Positions 57,579 through 64,000 of a stretch of 64,000 nt of DNA are shown piece after piece (positions within the stretch are counted from its first letter, which is position 1; every line of letters begins with the position of its first letter). The stretch lies in the NCBI GenBank assembly GCA_017507105.1, contig JAFWBM010000012.1:1-64000 (forward strand), in the 5' to 3' direction. This DNA is from Bacteroidaceae bacterium. Its GTDB lineage: Bacteria; Bacteroidota; Bacteroidia; Bacteroidales; Bacteroidaceae. Below the pieces are notes generated by a model. It saw only the letters and a list, made by a program, of their open reading frames with translations. It ran no database searches and had not been told where the DNA came from. Made by a program: the position numbers and the translations under genes.

Positions 57579-60131
57579 TTACTTTACTGTTATTGTTGTC
57601 ATGTTCAATGTTCCTGTTACATTAAATGTAACACTACTTGCGCTGCCGCTCCATACACCTGAACTGAAGTTGCCGCTGTCGGGTGACAAAGTGGTTATTT
57701 TCTTGCCTTCCAACGCAATGCTCGAGATATCGCTACCATCAGCAGCCGATATAACTATTGTTGAACCGTTATATGCACGAAGTTCGTATGTGCCATCAGT
57801 CTTTGTCCATATTCTTGCACCGTATGATGCAGAACCCTTATCCAACTTGATGCTTATGTTGCCGTTTGTAAAGGTTACACTTTCAAATTCTACGCCTGTA
57901 GAGGCATCAGTACTAGGAGTTATCGAAGGGTCAAGTGCCTCGGGATTTGTAAAGTCGAATACTACAGCTTCGCCGGTTGGTGTGTCTGGGGTGTTAGGCT
58001 CCTCTGGTTCTTCAGGGTTTGTGGTGCCACCGTCTACAACTTCTACTTTCACGGCCATTGTGCTTACATATTTAGTACCGCTTACACCTATTGTATATCC
58101 GGTTACCTTTATGACATCGTTGTTGGCTGCGTTTACAATTCCACTCTTGGGATACTGTATGCTACCTACAGCTGTTGAGGCTCCATCTACATTAACGTTG
58201 TAGTAGTTACCGTTGATGGTAAGTTTTCCAGTATATTCAACGTATTTAATGACGGGTGCATTGAGGTATGCGTCAAGGTCGGCACCATTCATAACTGTTG
58301 CTGATGGATGGTTTACTGTGGCAGTACCCACTTTCTCTACTGTTGATGTGTTGGGGAATTGTAACAGACCACCATACATCGATAGTGTGCCACTTATTTT
58401 TACAACATCGCCTTCGCTGTATCCTTTGTCCTCACCAAGAAATGCAAGTACTGATGCAGTTCCATCGTTGATTAGGAATCCGCGTGCGTATGTTGCGATA
58501 ATTGTTCCTTGCACAGCTACGGCAGAGCCTTCACCTGCTTCAAGGGCATCAGCAATAGTGCTGACTCCTTCAGGTGTATCGGGAACCTCGGGTTCTGTTG
58601 TGCCTCCTGTTGTCTCACCACTACCATGTGCAACAACTACGTTCTTTACTTCCCATGTACCTGCTTTAGTCTCAGTAGATGTGTACTTGAAAGCTATTCT
58701 AACGTTAGCCTTACCCATAAATTCGGCAGGTAGTGCAATCTTGCCACTATTGCCGAATGTCCAGTCGTTGGCGTTCTCTTTCGCGTTGAAGCTTATTGCT
58801 GTCCAATTTGCTGTCGCTGCATCACCTGCATAATCGGTAGATATCATCAACTGGTTGTGTTCTGCAACCTTTCCTTCCTGGGTATAACGTATTACGTAAT
58901 CGAATGTTATGTATGCCTCGGTCTCGTTGCTCAAGTCTATTGCTGATGAAATCAACCAACTCTGTGCTGCACCGTTTGCATCGCCCTTTCCGTCACCGTC
59001 CGAGTCGTAGTATCCTGTAGCTTTTGCACAGCTATAATCAATTACCCAAGGATAGTTGCCCACTGTCTCTTGTGTGCTGAATGTTCCGAAACTTGTTGCA
59101 AATGTTTCGCTGATATATGCGTCAGCAGGTATTTCGGGCTCGTCGGGTGTAACGCCGTCTATCTCATATTTTGTAACCGATTTAAGTCCGGGTACGCCGA
59201 AGTATTTTTCCAAGCTACCTGTGAGTTTTACCTGTTTCTTGTAGTTTCCGGGGTTGTCTACAAGGTTCAATGCACTGCGCACTGCTCCGGTAGGCAACTG
59301 TACAGGCATACACTTGTTATAATCTTTTTCGTCGGCATTGTCGGCAATAAGAAGGTTGGTAAGTGTGGTTGCAGCACCGCTGAACTTGCATCCATCGATA
59401 TAAACCTGTCCGTCAACAGTTCCAACAATGTAACCGGTGACTACTGCTGGAGTAGCTTTGCCATTGAATGCGGCCAAAGCTTCGCTTACTGTGTATGTAC
59501 CGGCCTCTTCTGGCTCTTGGGGTGTTTCAGGTGTACTGTGTGCTACTATGAAGTTCTTTACCTCCCATGTTCCGGCTTTTGATTTGGCTGTGTACTTGAG
59601 TGCAAATACAACAGTTGATTTGCCCATGAATTCGGCAGGAATTGCAACACTTGCATTATAAAAAGTATTCCAATCGCTACCCTCAACAGCGTTGTAGGGA
59701 ACGTTTGTCCATGTTGCAGTAGCCGGGTCTCCTGAATAGTTGTCGCTTATGAGCAATTGATGGTTTGCAGCAACCTTACCACTTTCGGAATAACGTATGA
59801 TGTACTCAAATGCAACATATGCCTCAGTCTCGTTTGTAAAGTCTACTGGGTCTGATACAAGCCAGCTTTGGGCTGCATTGTCCTTTGAGCCATCGTAAGA
59901 TGTTGCTTTTGCTGTACTGTAATCTATAATCCAGGGGAACTCTCCTTCTGTCTCAATGGGTGTGAATACACCAAAGTCTGTCGAGAACTTTTCGTTGATG
60001 TAAATACCCTCGGGGAGTGTACTGCCGCCTGTACCCTCACCGGGGAGAGTGTAAGGAGCTGGGACATCTTCGCATGCACTGAATGTGAGTGCTGCCAATG
60101 CGAATAATGCAATTTTTTTCATTAGTTTCAT
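57579..60131 (-). CDS. multidomain surface lipoprotein with duplicated jelly-roll and OB-like domains
   Basis: 850 residues; lipoprotein signal (FSAC, Cys20). Two homologous jelly-roll (choice-of-anchor/DUF5017-like) domains at about 40-200 and 339-503 share PW-x-IDYS-x-AKAT, AAQSWL, NETEAY, QL-x-IS-x-x-Y and KAGTWEVKN. A DUF6359-like OB domain (212-327, SEALAAFNG...VTGYIVGTVDG) lies between them; two more OB-like segments (522-603 and 610-700) and a C-terminal beta domain (720-850) follow. Linkers are Pro/Glu/Thr-rich. Last gene of the receptor operon. OB-like domains hint at nucleic acid or oligomer binding, but the ligand is unknown. Confidence 0.75.
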   Translation of the reverse strand: MKLMKKIALFALAALTFSACEDVPAPYTLPGEGTGGSTLPEGIYINEKFSTDFGVFTPIETEGEFPWIIDYSTAKATSYDGSKDNAAQSWLVSDPVDFTNETEAYVAFEYIIRYSESGKVAANHQLLISDNYSGDPATATWTNVPYNAVEGSDWNTFYNASVAIPAEFMGKSTVVFALKYTAKSKAGTWEVKNFIVAHSTPETPQEPEEAGTYTVSEALAAFNGKATPAVVTGYIVGTVDGQVYIDGCKFSGAATTLTNLLIADNADEKDYNKCMPVQLPTGAVRSALNLVDNPGNYKKQVKLTGSLEKYFGVPGLKSVTKYEIDGVTPDEPEIPADAYISETFATSFGTFSTQETVGNYPWVIDYSCAKATGYYDSDGDGKGDANGAAQSWLISSAIDLSNETEAYITFDYVIRYTQEGKVAEHNQLMISTDYAGDAATANWTAISFNAKENANDWTFGNSGKIALPAEFMGKANVRIAFKYTSTETKAGTWEVKNVVVAHGSGETTGGTTEPEVPDTPEGVSTIADALEAGEGSAVAVQGTIIATYARGFLINDGTASVLAFLGEDKGYSEGDVVKISGTLSMYGGLLQFPNTSTVEKVGTATVNHPSATVMNGADLDAYLNAPVIKYVEYTGKLTINGNYYNVNVDGASTAVGSIQYPKSGIVNAANNDVIKVTGYTIGVSGTKYVSTMAVKVEVVDGGTTNPEEPEEPNTPDTPTGEAVVFDFTNPEALDPSITPSTDASTGVEFESVTFTNGNISIKLDKGSASYGARIWTKTDGTYELRAYNGSTIVISAADGSDISSIALEGKKITTLSPDSGNFSSGVWSGSASSVTFNVTGTLNMTTITVK

Positions 60132-60180
60132 AGTTCTATTTTATTTTTCAGTTTTATCTATTTTTCTTTTTGTAATAAAC

Positions 60181-61020
60181 TTAACGGTTTACAGGCTCAA
60201 TAGGATAAATGTCACTTGTGGCACTTAGCATGAATTGCCAATAGTCGTTGTAGCGTGTAAGTATGCCCACAATGTCGAAATTACCTTGGGGTAATACCTC
60301 ATTGGCAAAGTCGGCATATGTGCTGAAACGGAATATTACATTTGTGTTACCCATCTTTATTCTGCGTTCAACAACATTACTGCTGTTTGCTTCGTCCTCT
60401 GGAGCATAAAGGTTTGTACCGTTGGCCTCTACAAAACTTACGTTGTTCATTCTTACGTATAGTGGTAACTTCTCTTTATTACCATTGGTAAAGAAATTCT
60501 CGTCAATCAGTTGTGGTTCTATTCCATAATAATCCTCGGCAGGAGTACCCAATAATTTTACATGCTTGGGATAGATTACTTTCTGCATGCGACCAATCTT
60601 CCCGTTGTATAGTCCACCAATCTGTGCCATCTTTCCATAACCTCCAACATGTAGTCCCTTGCAGTCGATGATAACTTTTTGGCCGCGTACCATTACTGCA
60701 TATAGGCCTACGTCGTTTACACCTACTATTATAGAACCGGTACCATCGTCTATTACGAATTGCTTGTATATGTTGCCGCTTTCGTCATTTGCAACGACTA
60801 CACCTTCAATTATAATATCTTCTGTTATCTCTTTTACACCGCTTGCCGATATTACAGAGGCGTATTTCTCTTTCAACTCTTCAATAGTGGTATTTGCTTC
60901 GCCTATGGAGTTGTTACCGAACGGAGGAGTGGTGAAGACCGGCTCGTCATGTTCATTCATGCAGGATGTTGCTGCAAATAGCAATAATCCTAATGTAAAT
61001 AGATATTTTATAGCTTTCAT
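60181..61020 (-). CDS. DUF5689-domain surface lipoprotein
   Basis: 279 residues; lipoprotein signal (AATSC, Cys20). The DUF5689 domain, an OB-fold-like module, is seen in TIEELKEKYA...IIIEGVVVANDESGNIYKQFVIDDGTGSI and the closing DIVGILTRYNDYWQFMLSATSDIYP. Lies 21 bases after the receptor stop and 49 bases before the next lipoprotein, so all three are one operon. Probably a surface partner of the receptor, analogous to SusD in role but not in fold. Confidence 0.82.
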   Translation of the reverse strand: MKAIKYLFTLGLLLFAATSCMNEHDEPVFTTPPFGNNSIGEANTTIEELKEKYASVISASGVKEITEDIIIEGVVVANDESGNIYKQFVIDDGTGSIIVGVNDVGLYAVMVRGQKVIIDCKGLHVGGYGKMAQIGGLYNGKIGRMQKVIYPKHVKLLGTPAEDYYGIEPQLIDENFFTNGNKEKLPLYVRMNNVSFVEANGTNLYAPEDEANSSNVVERRIKMGNTNVIFRFSTYADFANEVLPQGNFDIVGILTRYNDYWQFMLSATSDIYPIEPVNR

Positions 61021-61041
61021 ATGATCCTTTTTTCAAATTGT

Positions 61042-63717
61042 TTAGAAACGTAGTCCTATGTTCAGATAGAAGTTGAATGCATTGGCATAGTATAGAAATG
61101 GATTCTTAGAGAATTTGTATGTACGTGCTTCACCATCTGAATAGTTGTCGTCACGATTCTGCTCATATCCACCTGTAACCATATCCTCATTGTTGAGAAT
61201 ATTCTGCAACTGAAGATTTAAATTTAGTTGCTTACCTCCACGAAGTCTTATACTTTTACCTATTGATGCATCTACAAGCCATCCTCCCTTACCCTTATAC
61301 TGTGTGGGTATATCTAAAATGGTGTTTCCTTGTTCATCAACCTCGGGAGCTCCAACAACACTGGAGAGACGGCGGTATGATGATGCACCAATATATACTC
61401 TGTCGTAATAGTTGGCATTTGCACTCAGATACCAACCGTTGGTGTTGTAGTCAACTCCAAAACTCAGTGCTGTGAGCGGGCTTCCATCAACATGTGCACC
61501 ATCCATGTATACCATGTCGTTCTGTACAACTTTCTCATTCTCGCTTATGAGGAATCCGTTGCCATTCTTTGTGTACTCGGCTTCGTTCCATGTACCTACT
61601 ATGTTGAATGAGAGTGCCGATGTTACATTATATACGATAGCAGCCTCTACACCGTAGTGTTTCTTTTGAAGACCGGTCATCGAGAGATATGTGAAGTTAG
61701 ATAGCATATCGTTGTAGAAGGCACTCTGTTCTACTACATCGTCAAATTGTGTGTAGTAACCGGTGAACTTTGCTGTTACTGGACCATAGTTCAACTTGTA
61801 CGAAATCTCTTGACTCCATATTTCCTCATTTTCTAGTCCGTAAACAAAGTCGTTACGCATACGGGGTGCAATGAATGAGTTATAGGCTAGTGGAGCTCTA
61901 TTCTCTAATCCCCATCCGAATGATATGGTGTTGTTACCGTTGATATTCCACACAACTCCTAACTTTGCACCGCCACTAAAGAATTTTGCTGTGCCGCTGC
62001 TACCTTTTGAGTTGTTGATGGCACGTCCGTTACGCATGTTACCGTAGCGCTCCATTGTTGTTCCGTCAATGTGCGCACCAAGTGTGATGTTTGCTATGCT
62101 GTTGTTGAAGGTATATTGTGTGAAGAGTCGGGCATTGTTTACATATATATCGTAGTCGTATCCGAATACATCGCCCTCCTTTATTATGCGGTTGGGGTTG
62201 TCTACATCGTTCTGTACATAGTCGCTGCCAGGTGCAAAGTCGCCTACCGAGAACTTGTCGATGTCGGTACCGTAGCTGTTAGATCCGAGCAGGTCGTCGA
62301 GTGTCTTGTAGTGCATACCCTTTGTTGTTCCCACGTTGAGACCTAATGTGATTTTTTCATTATTGTTAATCTCGTGGTTTAATATAGAGCTCAGGTTCAG
62401 CATCATCTGGTCGTTGTTGCGCTTCTCTACATAGTACAGTGCATTGCCACCGGCTGCATTGGCCTGTTTGTTGGCAAAGTACATGTAGTCCCAGTCGATC
62501 TGACGGTTGGCTTTGCTACTTTTCCAATAGCTATAGCGCTGTTGCCAGTCGGCAATCTCATCTTCTGTAGGAGTGTAGCTTGGGTCCCATACATCGTAGG
62601 CTGCACTTGGCAGGTTCTGATAATAGTTGGGACGTGGGTCGGCTGCGTTGCCGTTCCATCCTAATGCGGTGGTTCCATATTTTCCGTATTTACCGGCAAC
62701 AGATGTTGTAAGTCTTGTCTCTTTGTTAATCTGCCAGTCCCAAGTGAATAGTACTGTAGGCTCGAAAGATGTTACGACACGTGCATTACGTTTCTCTCCA
62801 TTTTGGTATCCCCAGTTGGGATTATAGTAATGGCTGTTTGCAAGCCAATAGGCCTCCTCTGTGGCTGCACCTTGCTGTGCACGCTCTGTAGGTGAACCCC
62901 AAGTGGCAATAGAAATCGAGTGCTTGTCGTTTATTCTCTTCTCGGCAGCAAAGAAATAGCCGAATGAATTATAGAATGTTCCTTCTATTACTCCTTCATT
63001 GGCCCAACGGTAAGATGCCGAGCCGGTGAATGCCCATCCATTGTCCATAAGACCTGTAGAGTAGGTGTACATTGCACGTGCAAGATAGTTGCGGTTACAT
63101 CCTACCAATGAGGCTTTGTGTCCGGCTGCATATTGGCTGGCACGCATATTTATATTACTTGCGCCTCCTACCGAACTGTATCCGTATGATGTGTTCTCAA
63201 GGAATGTAGAACCTTCACGATTACGTGTTGCATCGTTAAGACCTCCAATCATTCCATAGCTGAAATTACCGCGCTCAGCGTCATTCAAAAGTACACCGTT
63301 TGCATATACATTATTATACATATTTTCGTATGCACGTATTCTGAATCGCATAGGACTGAATAGATATCCTACCTCAGAGAGGAAATAGTCATCGTTTGAA
63401 CCAGTCATTGTTGAAGAGCCCTGGATTACATCCTCATCCTCGTCGAGCTGTCCTTCGGAGAAGGTGAAAGCATCGTATTCGTTTGCTGTTACAGATGGCT
63501 GATTGAGAAGGGTCGTGTCGGGAGTGTGAATGGGATCCCTCTTAATCTCTTTGTTTAATAAATCTTTGCCTCTGTCAATGTAGATTGTTCTTTGCGTACT
63601 GTCACTTACACTCCTTATATTGGACTGTAAAACAGCACTGTTTGTTGCAACGGCTCCTGTAGTGCAACAGAATATTGCCAGTAGCAACATGGATGCAAAT
63701 TTTAGAATTTTGTTCAT
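61042..63717 (-). CDS. TonB-dependent receptor-like outer-membrane protein, atypical N-terminus
   Basis: 891 residues; signal peptide (about 1-25, GAVAT). It lacks the carboxypeptidase-like N-terminal domain and a clear TonB box. Residues about 95-170 (RFRIRAYENMYNNVYANGVLLNDAERG, SVGGASNINMRA) look like the C-terminal part of a plug, and the rest is a large barrel with many aromatic strands ending FYLNIGLRF. First gene of the operon with two OB-like lipoproteins; no SusD homologue. Substrate unknown. Known Bacteroidetes genomes have similar DUF5689-linked receptors. Confidence 0.82.
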   Translation of the reverse strand: MNKILKFASMLLLAIFCCTTGAVATNSAVLQSNIRSVSDSTQRTIYIDRGKDLLNKEIKRDPIHTPDTTLLNQPSVTANEYDAFTFSEGQLDEDEDVIQGSSTMTGSNDDYFLSEVGYLFSPMRFRIRAYENMYNNVYANGVLLNDAERGNFSYGMIGGLNDATRNREGSTFLENTSYGYSSVGGASNINMRASQYAAGHKASLVGCNRNYLARAMYTYSTGLMDNGWAFTGSASYRWANEGVIEGTFYNSFGYFFAAEKRINDKHSISIATWGSPTERAQQGAATEEAYWLANSHYYNPNWGYQNGEKRNARVVTSFEPTVLFTWDWQINKETRLTTSVAGKYGKYGTTALGWNGNAADPRPNYYQNLPSAAYDVWDPSYTPTEDEIADWQQRYSYWKSSKANRQIDWDYMYFANKQANAAGGNALYYVEKRNNDQMMLNLSSILNHEINNNEKITLGLNVGTTKGMHYKTLDDLLGSNSYGTDIDKFSVGDFAPGSDYVQNDVDNPNRIIKEGDVFGYDYDIYVNNARLFTQYTFNNSIANITLGAHIDGTTMERYGNMRNGRAINNSKGSSGTAKFFSGGAKLGVVWNINGNNTISFGWGLENRAPLAYNSFIAPRMRNDFVYGLENEEIWSQEISYKLNYGPVTAKFTGYYTQFDDVVEQSAFYNDMLSNFTYLSMTGLQKKHYGVEAAIVYNVTSALSFNIVGTWNEAEYTKNGNGFLISENEKVVQNDMVYMDGAHVDGSPLTALSFGVDYNTNGWYLSANANYYDRVYIGASSYRRLSSVVGAPEVDEQGNTILDIPTQYKGKGGWLVDASIGKSIRLRGGKQLNLNLQLQNILNNEDMVTGGYEQNRDDNYSDGEARTYKFSKNPFLYYANAFNFYLNIGLRF

Positions 63718-63793
63718 GATATTTAAGTGTTTAATCTAATAATTTCCTTTTCTATGATATAATAAAATGCTTTAATCAGTGTATAGAATCTTG

Positions 63794-63824
63794 CAAAGAT
63801 GTTAAAATAAAAGTTATGCACAAA
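63794..63824 (-). promoter_or_regulatory. predicted promoter of the receptor/lipoprotein operon
   Basis: Minus-strand TTTG (63821-63824), 19 bp, CATCTTTG (63794-63801), one mismatch in the -7 box. Leader of about 70 bases. Confidence 0.5.
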
Positions 63825-63957
63825 GGGTTTGGAACGTTTTTTGATGTTAAAATGTAAAAATCCCGAAGGTGTCGAAAATATTTTTTTTATTGTTGTTGCA
63901 AAGAAGTATAATATTCGTACCTTAGCGCCTTATAAACAACGCTATATTAATTAATAT

Positions 63958-64000
63958 ATGAAAGAGAGAAGTAATTTTACTTTGTTTGTGCTTGCATTAT
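63958..64000 (+). CDS. N-terminus of a divergent gene, cut by the window edge
   Basis: ATG at 63958 followed by 14 codons (MKERSNFTLFVLAL), a basic start and then a hydrophobic run as at the beginning of a signal peptide or membrane helix. An imperfect promoter (TTG repeats at 63890-63898, AATATTCG at 63910-63917) lies upstream. Nothing more can be said. Confidence 0.5.
   Translation, partial: MKERSNFTLFVLAL

Noticed and set aside
57601-58833. Long plus-strand frames opposite the 850-residue lipoprotein
   Set aside because: They mirror its Thr/Ser/Ala-rich codons and have no independent support.

Overview
The window is a piece of a Bacteroidales chromosome, probably from a gut or oral Bacteroidaceae or Prevotellaceae member. 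The evidence is SusC/SusD-type outer-membrane pairs, many SpII lipoproteins, an F-type ATP synthase operon in the order beta-epsilon-(small membrane protein)-a-c-b-delta-alpha-gamma, a nanL-E-T type sialic acid operon, a T9SS-like C-terminal tail on a secreted protease, no Shine-Dalgarno sequences, and promoters of the Bacteroidetes type (TTTG or TTG, 19-20 bp, then TAnnTTTG or TAnnTTCG). Nearly every operon is closed by a long, often perfect, hairpin.

Layout. 1-3.4 kb is the right end of an integrated element: a cut-off phage-type gene, a probable virion gene split by a frameshift, and a tyrosine integrase next to tRNA-Arg(TCT). Three degenerate copies of the tRNA 3' end lie in a row between them. 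3.7-14.3 kb holds housekeeping and accessory genes: enolase, an SGNH hydrolase, DoxX, a SIMPL protein, a porin followed by a PiT-PhoU fusion phosphate transporter, endonuclease IV, two small unknown genes and an S24-type regulator. 14.4-21.8 kb is the complete ATP synthase operon. 22.3-32.7 kb is a SusC/SusD-lipoprotein-M6 metalloprotease locus, most simply read as a protein or peptide-acquisition system; the lipoprotein and the protease share a homologous module of about 150 residues. 32.8-45.7 kb contains an MBL hydrolase, rsmG and a DUF3298 lipoprotein, then a holin-like pair, rmuC, a K+-dependent membrane pyrophosphatase, cysteine desulfidase, a TPR protein, pgk and nth. 45.8-50.9 kb has a CBM9-like protein, glutaminase and glutamate decarboxylase (glutamine to glutamate to GABA), an MFS transporter and a small HAD phosphatase. 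51.0-51.9 kb carries a strong candidate for an unannotated structured small RNA with its own promoter and terminator, followed by a His-rich secreted protein. 52.0-56.6 kb is a sialic acid catabolic operon (lyase, epimerase, MFS transporter, NanM-like mutarotase). 56.7-63.8 kb has a second SIMPL protein and a three-gene outer-membrane operon made of an atypical TonB-dependent receptor and two lipoproteins with OB-like domains. The last bases start a divergent gene.

The items most worth attention are the small RNA at about 51.1-51.3 kb, the shared module in the protease locus, the receptor operon at 57.6-63.7 kb, the exactly overlapping divergent promoters at 35.0 kb, and the reiterated tRNA-end repeats at the element boundary. 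Homology calls are from recognition of family motifs; no search was run.
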